From positions 1-13,927 of the forward strand of contig DASWAT010000073.1 in the NCBI GenBank assembly GCA_036390995.1: a DNA stretch of 13,927 bases. Reading direction: 5' to 3'. Numbering within the stretch: position 1 is the first letter of the stretch; every line of letters begins with the position of its first letter. Below the pieces are notes generated by a model that saw only the letters and a list, made by a program, of their open reading frames with translations, was not told where the DNA came from and ran no database searches. Origin of the DNA: DASQQQ01 sp036390995. GTDB lineage: Bacteria; Actinomycetota; UBA4738; HRBIN12. Below are positions 5,884 through 12,900 of the stretch, piece after piece. The position numbers were made by a program, and so were the translations under genes.

Positions 5884-6270
5884 ATGCACCAGGTCACTCA
5901 CGAAGACGTCGTTCCGGAGCTCGCCGAGCACCTTCGGCCCGTCTTCGAAGGCAGCCCCGACGGCGTGTACGTCTGGCTGGACGAGACCCACTGGACCTGC
6001 AACGAGAGATTGGCCGCGATGTTCGGATTCCCGGTGGGCGAGCTGGAGAACAGCCCGAACTTCCTCCAACGCCGGGTGCACGAGGACGACCAGGGCATGC
6101 TGTCGTGGAACTACTGGAACCGGGTGCAGGAGCTGGCGTTCCCCGTCACGTTCCGGTTCCGGGCGATCCGGAAGGACGGGTCGACGTTCCTGGCCGAGAC
6201 CGACATGATTCCCCTAACGTACGGAGGGCACACGGTCGGGTACCACTTCGTCCGGAAGGTGGGGGACTAG
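5884..6270 (+). CDS. Single-domain PAS protein
   Basis: The 128-residue protein is one PAS sensor fold and nothing more. HLRPVFEGSPDGVYVWLDET (16-35) forms the first strands, and NERLAAMFGFPVGELE (40-55) the helix after the signature asparagine. VHEDDQG (65-71) lies at the mid-domain turn, followed by FRFRAIRKDGSTFLAETDMIPLT (90-112) and GYHFVRKV as the closing strands. No kinase, cyclase or DNA-binding output is attached, so it would signal by binding a partner or simply hold a small molecule. Trp and His residues (W31, H36, W37) are plentiful, but no cofactor site can be named. ATG 5884 follows a GAGGGAGGGAGGGA tract (5865-5878); an in-frame ATG at 5839 overlaps the likely -10 box. The PIG-L gene starts 1 nt after its stop, implying tight coupling. 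Confidence 0.82.
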   Translation: MHQVTHEDVVPELAEHLRPVFEGSPDGVYVWLDETHWTCNERLAAMFGFPVGELENSPNFLQRRVHEDDQGMLSWNYWNRVQELAFPVTFRFRAIRKDGSTFLAETDMIPLTYGGHTVGYHFVRKVGD

Positions 6271-6271
6271 G

Positions 6272-6982
6272 ATGGACGATCTCGGCACGATCCTGGGCGT
6301 GTTCGCGCATCCCGACGACGAGACCTACCTCATGGCCGGACTTGCGGCGCGGGCGGTCCGCAACGGGTCTCGGGTCGTGATCGTCACCGCCACCCGGGGT
6401 GAGGGAGGCTCGTTCGACGAGGAACGCTGGCCGTCGGCGACGCTGGGCAAGGTGCGGGAACAGGAGCTCATGCGAAGCCTTTCCGTGCTCGGTGTGTCGG
6501 AGCACCACTGGCTGGACCTCCCGGACTTCGACATGGAGACGTCGCTTCCCGAGGAGGGGTACGGGAAGGTCCGAGGGCTTATGGCCGAGATCCAGCCCGA
6601 CAGCGTCCTGTCGTTCGGCCCGGACGGGATGACCGACCACGCCTCACACAAGTCGACCTGCGGATGGGCGACCCGGGCCTTCCACGAGGTCGCGAAGTCG
6701 GGCGCGAGGCTCTACTACGCGACGGCCACGCCCGAGTGGGCCGAGCGCTGGGTTCCCATCTACAACCGGTTCGACGTGTTCCGGCCCGGCACCCCGCCCG
6801 TCACCCCGCGCGAGGAACTGGGGATCGACTTCCACCTCCCGCCGGATCTGCTGGAGCTGAAGCTGCGGGCGATCCAGGAGCACGTCAGTCAGGTCGAGGG
6901 GATGGTCCAGGCGTTCGGGGAGGACATCTTCCGAGGCGCGATGGGCGACGAGACCTTCCGCTTGGCGGCGGTCAAGGCATGA
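6272..6982 (+). CDS. PIG-L/LmbE-family zinc-dependent N-deacetylase
   Basis: The 236-residue enzyme carries AHPDDE (12-17), in which H13 and D16 bind zinc and D15 is the general base. A second motif, DGMTDHASHK (118-127), holds H126 as the third zinc ligand. These positions match those of MshB at the N-terminus. Family members remove acetyl groups from GlcNAc-type substrates (MshB, PIG-L, LmbE, BshB) or cleave mycothiol conjugates (Mca). The protein is shorter than typical MshB or Mca, so a mycothiol role is only possible. The sigma-R-like pair upstream makes it tempting, but a terminator separates the units. It starts 1 nt after the PAS stop with GGGGGA at 6261-6266, and its ATGA stop/start overlaps the decarboxylase. 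No signal peptide is seen. The substrate is unknown. Confidence 0.9.
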   Translation: MDDLGTILGVFAHPDDETYLMAGLAARAVRNGSRVVIVTATRGEGGSFDEERWPSATLGKVREQELMRSLSVLGVSEHHWLDLPDFDMETSLPEEGYGKVRGLMAEIQPDSVLSFGPDGMTDHASHKSTCGWATRAFHEVAKSGARLYYATATPEWAERWVPIYNRFDVFRPGTPPVTPREELGIDFHLPPDLLELKLRAIQEHVSQVEGMVQAFGEDIFRGAMGDETFRLAAVKA

Positions 6983-8493
6983 CGATCGAGCCGCCGGAAC
7001 CGCTCCCGGATCTCGACTGGGATCCCGAGCGGGCCCGTGGGTTCGCCGACCGGGCGGTGGCCCTGTACGAGGAGCTGCTCCGGCGGCTCCCGGGCCTGCC
7101 GGTGGCCCGGGGCCGAACCGCCGACGAGGTGCGCCGTGCCGTCGCGATCCCGATCCCCGTGGAGCCGCTGCCCGACGACGAGCTGTTCGCCTACCTGGGC
7201 GACATGGTGTTCGAGCACTCGGTGTACCCTGGACATCCGCGTTTCCTGGCGTACATCACCGGATCCGGGACCGTGCCGGGCGCCGCCGCCGATCTGCTTG
7301 CCGCGGGGGTGAACATGAACCTCGGCGGGTGGCTGCTGTCGCCGGCCGCCAGCGAGATCGAGTTCGCCCTGATGCGATGGTTCGCCGACGGGTTCGGGCT
7401 GCCCGAGACCGCAGGCGGTCTGCTCGTCTCGGGCGGTGCGATGGCGAACTTCGTGGCCCTCAAGGTCGCGCGGGATCGGATGGCCGGGTGGGACGTTCGA
7501 GCTGAGGGAGTGCGAGGCGGGCCCCCGCTGCGGATCTACCTGTCCACGGAGACGCACGTGGTGAGCAACCGGGCCGCCGACATGCTGGGGATGGGCGCCA
7601 CGGGCATCGCCACGATCCCGGTGGATGGGGGGTACCGGATCCGGCTCGGCCTCCTTCGGGATGCGATCCGGCGCGACCGGGACGAGGGCGTGCGGCCGTT
7701 GGCCGTGGTGGCGTCGGCCGGGACCGTGGCCACGGGTGCGGTGGACCCGCTGGACCGGATCGCGGATCTCTGCGCCGAAGAGGGGCTCTGGTTCCACGTG
7801 GACGGTGCGTACGGCGGGCCGGCGGCCTTCGCCGGCGACCTTCGGCCGCTGTTCGCCGGGGTCGAGCGGGCCGACTCGATCGCGTTCGATCCGCACAAGT
7901 GGCTCTACACGCCGCACTCCGGCGGCTGCGTCCTGGTGCACGACCTGCAGCACCTGGCCGACTCGTTCTCGGTCCACGCCACCTACGTGCATCAGGACAA
8001 GGAGAGGACGGGACGCGGTCTGGACTTCACGCAACTGGGGCCCCAGTTCTCCCGGGGGTTCTGGGCGCTGAAGGTGTGGCTGTCGCTCCTGGCGCACGGA
8101 TCGCGCGCATACGCGGCGCGCATCTCGCACGATGCCGCGCTGGCCCGTTACCTCGGCGCCCGGGTGGAGGAGCGGCCCGAGTTCGAGCTGGCCTGCCCGG
8201 TCGGGTTGTCGATCTGCTGCTTCCGCTACGTGCCGCCCGATCTCGGCGCGGGACCCGGCCGCGACGAGTACCTGGACCTACTGAACGAGCGGCTGATGAC
8301 CGATGTGCAACAGGACGGCCGGGTGTTCTACTCGAACGCGGTGCTGGGAGGGCGGTTCGTACTACGGGTGTGCATCGTGAACTTCCGGACCGAGGCCGAG
8401 GACCTGGATGCCGTGCTGGAGGTGACCGCCGAGCTGGGAGCCAAGCTCGACAGCGAGCTGCGACCGGCGTCGCTCGGGGGTGCGCGCGCGTGA
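6979..8493 (+). CDS. PLP-dependent group II decarboxylase (aromatic-amino-acid/glutamate decarboxylase superfamily)
   Basis: The 504-residue protein is a fold-type I PLP enzyme. SGGAMANFVALKVARD (151-166) binds the phosphate, STETHVV (189-195) has H193, which stacks on the ring, and HVDGAYGG (273-280) has D275, which holds the pyridine nitrogen. SIAFDPHKWLYTP (300-312) contains the Schiff-base lysine K307. The early HPRFLAYITGSGTVPG (86-101) is typical of the substrate-binding region of tyrosine, tryptophan, DOPA and related decarboxylases. Length is normal and all key residues are present. The amino-acid substrate cannot be fixed from sequence, and a few members are aldehyde synthases or transaminase-like. 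The ATG overlaps the PIG-L stop as ATGA, and its stop overlaps the next start as GTGA. A signal peptide is absent, so it is cytoplasmic. Confidence 0.92.
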   Translation: MTIEPPEPLPDLDWDPERARGFADRAVALYEELLRRLPGLPVARGRTADEVRRAVAIPIPVEPLPDDELFAYLGDMVFEHSVYPGHPRFLAYITGSGTVPGAAADLLAAGVNMNLGGWLLSPAASEIEFALMRWFADGFGLPETAGGLLVSGGAMANFVALKVARDRMAGWDVRAEGVRGGPPLRIYLSTETHVVSNRAADMLGMGATGIATIPVDGGYRIRLGLLRDAIRRDRDEGVRPLAVVASAGTVATGAVDPLDRIADLCAEEGLWFHVDGAYGGPAAFAGDLRPLFAGVERADSIAFDPHKWLYTPHSGGCVLVHDLQHLADSFSVHATYVHQDKERTGRGLDFTQLGPQFSRGFWALKVWLSLLAHGSRAYAARISHDAALARYLGARVEERPEFELACPVGLSICCFRYVPPDLGAGPGRDEYLDLLNERLMTDVQQDGRVFYSNAVLGGRFVLRVCIVNFRTEAEDLDAVLEVTAELGAKLDSELRPASLGGARA

Positions 8494-9242
8494 GCGGGCT
8501 GACGCTCGGTCTCCTGGGCTCCGGCGAGTTCGAGCCGTGGGCCGAGGAGGTGGACAGGTGGCTCCTTGACCACGCCGGCCGGGGGGACGGGAAGGTGCTG
8601 ATCCTGCCCACCGCGAGCGCCCCGGAGGGGGACGACGTCTTCGATTTCTGGGCGTCGAAGGGGCTCGACCACTACCGTCGCCTGGGCGTGCCCGCCGAGG
8701 TGATACCGATCAAAGGCCGGGAGGACGCGGGCCGGCCCGAGTTCGCCTCGAAGCTGGAGGACGCGTCAGGGGTCTTCTTCTCCGGCGGCAATCCGGCCGC
8801 GCTGGCCGAGATCCTGTCGGGCACCGCGTTCTGGCGCGCTCTGGTCCACGCCATGCACGATGGGCTGGCCTACGGGGGCTGTAGCGCGGGTGTGGCCTGC
8901 TTGCCCCAGATGGCTCCGGACAGCTCGGTGCAGACGCTCGAGGGGATCGAACGGGATGGGTGGAAACCGGGGCTCCACCTGTTCTCGAACGTGCTCTTCA
9001 TGCCGCACTGGGACGCGTTGGACGGGTTCCTGCCGGGGCTGACGGACTGGGTGGTCCGCTCGGTGCCGGAGGGTTGCACGCTCCTGGCCATCGACGAGAA
9101 CACCGCGGTGGTCGGCGACGGCGACGCCTGGACCGTCGTGGGCATCGGGAAGGTCCACGAGCTGGTGGGTGGCTCGTGGCGGCACCACGCCGCGAGCGAG
9201 GACTTCGAGCTGCATCTGGTCCCGGGCCCCGGCATGGGGTGA
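8490..9242 (+). CDS. Peptidase S51-like protein (dipeptidase E / cyanophycinase family)
   Basis: The 250-residue protein has the class I glutamine-amidotransferase-like fold used by S51 serine peptidases. GVFFSGGNPAAL (94-105) is the conserved loop, and YGGCSAGVACL (128-138) holds the nucleophile Ser132 in a G-x-SAG elbow. H173 in LFMPHWDA corresponds to the catalytic histidine of PepE. LLAIDENTAVV (198-208) is the C-terminal signature typical of cyanophycinase-like members. PepE cleaves Asp-X dipeptides and cyanophycinase cleaves the beta-linked Asp-Arg polymer; no cyanophycin synthetase is visible here, so the substrate is open. GTG 8490 overlaps the decarboxylase stop by 4 nt. No signal peptide is seen. 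A C/G-only hairpin (9266-9280) follows the stop and might weakly terminate the transcript. Confidence 0.87.
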   Translation: MSGLTLGLLGSGEFEPWAEEVDRWLLDHAGRGDGKVLILPTASAPEGDDVFDFWASKGLDHYRRLGVPAEVIPIKGREDAGRPEFASKLEDASGVFFSGGNPAALAEILSGTAFWRALVHAMHDGLAYGGCSAGVACLPQMAPDSSVQTLEGIERDGWKPGLHLFSNVLFMPHWDALDGFLPGLTDWVVRSVPEGCTLLAIDENTAVVGDGDAWTVVGIGKVHELVGGSWRHHAASEDFELHLVPGPGMG

Positions 9243-9281
9243 ACCGCGGAGCGCGGGGAGGCGGCCGCGCGAACCGCGCGC

Positions 9282-9287
9282 TAGCAT
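9282..9287 (+). promoter_or_regulatory. -10 element placed for a leaderless nth transcript
   Basis: TAGCAT ends 7 nt before ATG 9295 and no Shine-Dalgarno sequence is present. In Actinobacteria a TANNNT box at this distance is the hallmark of a transcript that begins at the A of the start codon. No -35 consensus is seen. Confidence 0.5.
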
Positions 9288-9294
9288 CGGCCAG

Positions 9295-9969
9295 ATGCCG
9301 GCGAAGCCCAAGCCCTCGAAGACGCTCGATCGGAACGCGCCCGCGGAAGAGCGCGCCCCCGAGATCGTCCGGCTGCTCTCGAAGGCCTACCCGAACGCCA
9401 AGGTGGCGCTGCGCTTCTCGACGCCGCTGGAGATGCTCGTGGCGACGATCCTGTCGGTGCAGTGCACCGATGAACGCGTGAACCAGGTCACCACGACGCT
9501 CTTCCGGAAGTACCGAACGCCGGAGGACTACCTGCGGGTCCCCGACTCGGAACTCGCGGCCGACATCAAGCCCACGGGATTCTTCAACCAGAAGACGAAG
9601 TCGATCCGCGGCGCGTGTCGGCGGATCGTCGAGGAGTACGGCGGCAAGGTGCCCGACACGATGGAGGAGCTCCTCACCCTCCCGGGCGTGGCGCGGAAGA
9701 CGGCGAACATCGTGCTGGGCAACGCGTTCGGCAAGGTCGAGGGCATCGCGGTCGACACCCACGTGCGTCGGTTGGCCCAGCGCCTCGGCTTCAGCTCCGA
9801 GAAGGATCCCGACAAGGTCGAGCAGGACCTCATGCAGCTCATCCCGCGACGCAAGTGGTTCGACTTCACCTACGTCCTGATCGACCACGGGCGCGCCGTC
9901 TGCCAGGCCCGAACGCCTCGCTGCGAAGGATGTCCGGTGAACCACCTCTGCCCGTCGAGCCTGGTGTGA
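9295..9969 (+). CDS. nth: Endonuclease III, [4Fe-4S] DNA glycosylase/AP lyase
   Basis: The enzyme removes oxidised pyrimidines and nicks AP sites in base-excision repair. Its 224 residues show the helix-hairpin-helix LLTLPGVARKTANIVLG (126-142) with catalytic K135, and VDTHVRRLAQRLG (153-165) with catalytic D154. The cluster loop is C203-x6-C210-x2-C213-x5-C219. SVQCTDERVN (54-63) matches the family segment usually written SAQTTD or SVQCTD. Length is a little above that of the E. coli enzyme because of an extra basic N-terminal stretch. ATG 9295 has no ribosome-binding site but is ideally placed for leaderless translation. The last bases overlap the phosphodiesterase start (GTGA), so the two are likely cotranscribed. 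The 52-nt gap upstream separates it from the S51 gene. Confidence 0.96.
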   Translation: MPAKPKPSKTLDRNAPAEERAPEIVRLLSKAYPNAKVALRFSTPLEMLVATILSVQCTDERVNQVTTTLFRKYRTPEDYLRVPDSELAADIKPTGFFNQKTKSIRGACRRIVEEYGGKVPDTMEELLTLPGVARKTANIVLGNAFGKVEGIAVDTHVRRLAQRLGFSSEKDPDKVEQDLMQLIPRRKWFDFTYVLIDHGRAVCQARTPRCEGCPVNHLCPSSLV

Positions 9970-10772
9970 GCCCCGAGGGGGCGACGACCGGAGGGCGGTT
10001 CGGGGACGAGGGATTCCCCGTGGTGGTGGCCCACCGCGGTGCCTCGTCGACGCACCCCGAGAACACGCTGGCGTCGTTCGACGCGGCCCTGTCGCTGGGG
10101 GCGCGGCTGGTGGAGATGGACGTCCGACTGACGGTGGATGGCGTTCCGGTGATCCTGCACGATCCCGACGTCTCCCGGACCACCGACGGCCACGGGTTCG
10201 TGCACGAGCTCTCTCTGGAGCAGGTCCGATCGCTTGACGCGGGGACACCGGAGCGCCCCGAGCGCGTGCCCACGCTGCGGGAGGCGCTGGAGCTCGTCGG
10301 AGGTCGGGGCGGGGTGGCCCTGGAGATCAAGAACCTGCCCGGCGAGCCCACGTTCCAGGAGGACGGCGAGGCCGTCGTGGAGGCGGCAGCGAGTGAGCTG
10401 GAGCGCACCGGGTTCGAGGGCCCGATCCTGTTCCTCTCGTTCAACCCGCGCTCCATCGCCGAGGCCCGACGCCTGGTTCCGAGGGCGGCGACCGGGTTCC
10501 TCGTCACGGATGCCACGCCCTCGGATCTGGCGCTGAAGCACGCGGTGGAGATGGGTCACGACGTCCTGCTTCCGGGCTCCCGCGGTTTGATGGCCGCGGG
10601 AAGGACCTTCGTGGCGCGCACTCACGACGCCGGAGTCCGCGTGGGGACCTGGACCGTCGACGACCCGGACGACTTCCGGCGGCTCCTCGAGTGGCGGGTG
10701 GACGCCGTCGCGACGAACGACCCGGCCATGGGGCTCCGTGTCCTGTCCGAGTGGCGGGCCGGAACGACGTGA
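9966..10772 (+). CDS. Glycerophosphodiester phosphodiesterase
   Basis: The enzyme hydrolyses glycerophosphodiesters to glycerol-3-phosphate and an alcohol. In the 268-residue reading from GTG 9966 the GDPD signature is complete. VVVAHRGASSTHPENT (19-34) gives H23 and E32, LVEMDVRLTVDGVPVILHD (48-66) gives metal ligands E50 and D52 and catalytic H65, and ALEIK (118-122) gives E120. The C-terminal half has the TIM-barrel end pattern VGTWTVDDPDDFRRLLEWRVDAVATNDP. No signal peptide is seen, so a cytoplasmic lipid-turnover role is likely. GTG 9966 overlaps the nth stop as GTGA, the style used by three neighbouring junctions. ATG 9930 is an alternative that would add 12 residues and overlap nth by 40 nt. 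The stop overlaps the next GTG by 4 nt. Confidence 0.93.
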   Translation: MSPEGATTGGRFGDEGFPVVVAHRGASSTHPENTLASFDAALSLGARLVEMDVRLTVDGVPVILHDPDVSRTTDGHGFVHELSLEQVRSLDAGTPERPERVPTLREALELVGGRGGVALEIKNLPGEPTFQEDGEAVVEAAASELERTGFEGPILFLSFNPRSIAEARRLVPRAATGFLVTDATPSDLALKHAVEMGHDVLLPGSRGLMAAGRTFVARTHDAGVRVGTWTVDDPDDFRRLLEWRVDAVATNDPAMGLRVLSEWRAGTT

Positions 10773-11170
10773 TCCTGCGCCGCCGGCGGCTCCCAGAGCA
10801 TCTTCGGGAACCCTTCGAGGCCTTCCGCGCGGTCATCGAGCCGCTCGAGCGCGGAAAGGCGGCGCTCCCCGAGGCCATGCCGACCACGCGCCTTCCCGGC
10901 CGCCCCTTGGCGGAGGTGCTGCTGGAGTTCGAGGAGGGATTGCGAGCCGCGTCCGCTGCTATGGATGCCTGGCGCACGCCGGAGGTGGAGGCCGAGTGGC
11001 AGGGATGCTCCGCGGCGCTGCGGGAGGCCCTCGCCATGACGGAGCGATTGCGGGTTGAGGCCCCCGATCCCGGCGGGTTCGAGGGTCTCGTGGGCTTGCT
11101 CGGTGACCTGCTCGCCCCGCTGGAGGCCTTCGAGCAGGCCGCCGATCGCTTCCGCGCGCTGCGCTCGTGA
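10769..11170 (+). CDS. Unrecognised alpha-helical protein (133 residues)
   Basis: I do not recognise this family. The product is rich in Ala, Leu, Glu and Arg with heptad-like spacing, and is probably a bundle of about four helices. PFEAFRAVIEPLERGKAAL is near the start, GRPLAEVLLEFEEGLRAASAAMDAW in the middle, and LLAPLEAFEQAADRFRALRS at the end. It has one cysteine, no transmembrane segment and no signal peptide. The GTG start overlaps the phosphodiesterase stop as GTGA, the same coupling seen at neighbouring junctions, which argues that it is a real gene and not a chance open frame. The plus strand has no other plausible coding frame here. It converges on the amidase gene with a 24-nt gap. 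A partner or accessory role to the phosphodiesterase is possible but unsupported beyond position. Confidence 0.7.
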   Translation: MILRRRRLPEHLREPFEAFRAVIEPLERGKAALPEAMPTTRLPGRPLAEVLLEFEEGLRAASAAMDAWRTPEVEAEWQGCSAALREALAMTERLRVEAPDPGGFEGLVGLLGDLLAPLEAFEQAADRFRALRS

Positions 11171-11194
11171 GCAGGGTCGAGCGGGAGGGGCCGG

Positions 11195-12775
11195 TCAGGG
11201 CGTGGGCGACACGGTCGGCGTCGGTGTCGGCGTGAGGGTCGGCGAGGGGGACGGCGGCGGCTCCGCGACGACCGTGAGCGTGGCGGGCCGGGCTCGGCCG
11301 CCGACGGCGCCGGTGGTCTCCACCAGGACCCGGTACTCACCGGCCTCGAGTGGCTGCGCCGAGCCGTCGGCGACCCAGCGCACGTCGAGGGTGGGACCCT
11401 TGGATCCGCGGATCACGACCACCGTATCCCCGCTGGGCCCGAGGACGATCACTCGCCACGCGAAGGACGCCGAGCTCCGCGCCCGGATCCGAACGCTCAG
11501 CGGCCCGTCGCTCGGGATCGACGTCGTCGACAGCGTTGGCTGGTAGATCTTCGGCAGACCCATGGATCCGGCAACGTCACGGATGGCCGGGATCAGTGGG
11601 TACAGGTAGCGGCCCGGGCAGGCGGTGAGGCCGGTGTCGCGGTGTCCGGAGATCGTCCGCAATCGGACCTCGGTGCCTGTCTGGAACCGGGTCGTGCTCC
11701 CGCCGGCCGAGACCATGACGGTGCGAGCTCGAGGGTTCACGTGTGCGACGTCAAGACGCCAGGCGATGAGCCGCTCGAGGACGCCGACGGCGTGGGCCGG
11801 GGGGCGGACGGCGTCGAAGTTGCCCATCATCGAGACCGAGAACGCGCCGGTGTTGAAGCCCATCTGGGCCGCGCCCACCACGTCGTTCGTGACGCCGCCG
11901 GATCGCCCCTCGAACACGTCGCCGTATCGGTCGACGAGGAAGTTGTAGCCGATGTCGCACCAGCCGCGTCCGTTCGTATGGTACGCGTAGACGCCGCGCA
12001 CCACGTCGTCGGCCTGCGCGCGCGAGTACGCGTTCGAGCCGGCGGTGTGATGGATGAACCCCATCTTCAGGAACGGCGCCACCCACGGTGTGCAGTTCAT
12101 GAGTTTCGGGTTCGCGCCCCACTGCTCGCGGGCGATGATGCGCGGCCTTTGGGTCATGGCGTCGGCGCGGGGGACGCCGAACGGCGGGCCGAGGTCACCG
12201 GTCGCGACCGGCCCGACGTCGCGAGGTCCCGTTCCCGGCCCCTCCGCCGTCCCCGAGCTGTTGATGAAGAGGACGCGAAGGTCGCGAAGCTCGGCGCCGG
12301 CGGGCAGTTCGAGCGAGAACCGAGCGCACCGCGCGCCACCGGTCCACAGGTAGGCGGATCCCTGCTGCCCAGGCCGATACTCGGGGGTCCCGGGATCCGG
12401 ACCACCCTCGGGCTCGAGCGTGACGGCCCGCCAGTACCGGCCGGGCCCGCCGGCGGCCGTCCGGATCGTGACGGCGGCGCCGGAGGCTTGATGCCACGTG
12501 AATGCCATGCCGTCGAACCAGATCGGGGCGCAGGCGGATGCAGTCACCGTTCGGGCCCGTTCGGCCGCGCGGAGGCCGCCGCTGTCGGCGCCGAGCGAGA
12601 GGCCGGGGCCCGGGCGGAGCAAGGTCCGAACGTCGATGGGCACGGAGCGCAGGACCGTCTCGGGCACCGCCTCCCCCCGGGGGAGGAACGGCAGTCCGGC
12701 CACCGAGGCGGTGAGGACCGCGATGAGGATCGCGGCGCGAGCGGATCCGCGAGGGCGGTTGGGATGTTCGGCCAT
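11195..12775 (-). CDS. Secreted N-acetylmuramoyl-L-alanine amidase, PGRP/amidase_2 type
   Basis: The enzyme cleaves the bond between MurNAc and the stem peptide in peptidoglycan. The 526-residue product begins with a signal sequence (hydrophobic core about 13-30). A Trp-containing region of unknown fold (about 75-175) resembling a beta-sandwich and a linker follow. The amidase domain (about 210-400) has REQWGANP (216-223), zinc ligand H242 in GFIHHTAG, YNFLVDRYGDVFEGR (277-291), and H378 in SGHRD with C386 in ACPG as further ligands. A beta-rich segment (about 412-505) with FlgD-like WRVIVLGPSGDTV (440-452) and GEYRVLVETTG precedes a Pro/Thr/Ser tail (508-526). No sortase motif or repeated wall-binding module is seen. 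ATG 12775 is preceded by CAGGAAG and a plausible promoter. It is divergent from the uracil glycosylase gene. Confidence 0.93.
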   Translation of the reverse strand: MAEHPNRPRGSARAAILIAVLTASVAGLPFLPRGEAVPETVLRSVPIDVRTLLRPGPGLSLGADSGGLRAAERARTVTASACAPIWFDGMAFTWHQASGAAVTIRTAAGGPGRYWRAVTLEPEGGPDPGTPEYRPGQQGSAYLWTGGARCARFSLELPAGAELRDLRVLFINSSGTAEGPGTGPRDVGPVATGDLGPPFGVPRADAMTQRPRIIAREQWGANPKLMNCTPWVAPFLKMGFIHHTAGSNAYSRAQADDVVRGVYAYHTNGRGWCDIGYNFLVDRYGDVFEGRSGGVTNDVVGAAQMGFNTGAFSVSMMGNFDAVRPPAHAVGVLERLIAWRLDVAHVNPRARTVMVSAGGSTTRFQTGTEVRLRTISGHRDTGLTACPGRYLYPLIPAIRDVAGSMGLPKIYQPTLSTTSIPSDGPLSVRIRARSSASFAWRVIVLGPSGDTVVVIRGSKGPTLDVRWVADGSAQPLEAGEYRVLVETTGAVGGRARPATLTVVAEPPPSPSPTLTPTPTPTVSPTP

Positions 12776-12808
12776 GGGTGCGAGCGCTTCCTGCCGTGCA
12801 GCTCCCCT

Positions 12809-12837
12809 TGTCTACCGGGCGCCGGCCGTGGAGGCAA
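12809..12837 (-). promoter_or_regulatory. Candidate promoter of the amidase gene
   Basis: On the minus strand, TTGCCT (12837-12832) and TAGACA (12814-12809) are separated by exactly 17 nt. Transcription would begin near 12802, about 27 nt before ATG 12775, with CAGGAAG between. Matches are four of six and three of six to the housekeeping consensus. Confidence 0.35.
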
Positions 12838-12855
12838 CCACCCTGCTGGGGGAAC

Positions 12856-12861
12856 TAGCAT
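12856..12861 (+). promoter_or_regulatory. Candidate -10 element of the uracil-DNA glycosylase gene
   Basis: TAGCAT is identical to the hexamer before nth. It would start transcription near 12868 and give a leader of about 33 nt with the ribosome-binding site GGAGGAGGGA (12881-12890, 10 nt before ATG). No good -35 is visible. It lies within 50 nt of the oppositely directed amidase promoter. Confidence 0.4.
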
Positions 12862-12900
12862 CGATGACGGTCCGACGGCCGGAGGAGGGACGCAGCCGAC

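Noticed and set aside
6272..6982. Assignment of the PIG-L enzyme as MshB (mycothiol biosynthesis).
   Set aside because: Catalytic residues match the superfamily, but length and the lack of other mycothiol genes in view do not allow a specific call.
6889..8130. A 413-codon minus-strand open frame opposite the decarboxylase.
   Set aside because: The plus strand encodes a complete PLP enzyme; the antisense translation shows no motifs.
8490..9242. Assignment as a true cyanophycinase.
   Set aside because: No cyanophycin synthetase is nearby, and the visible motifs are shared with dipeptidase E and other S51 members.
9266..9280. CGCGCG-AAC-CGCGCG hairpin before nth, considered as a terminator of the S51 gene.
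   Set aside because: It is made only of alternating C and G, which is frequent in this DNA, with a 3-nt loop and no T tract; it is noted only as a weak possibility.
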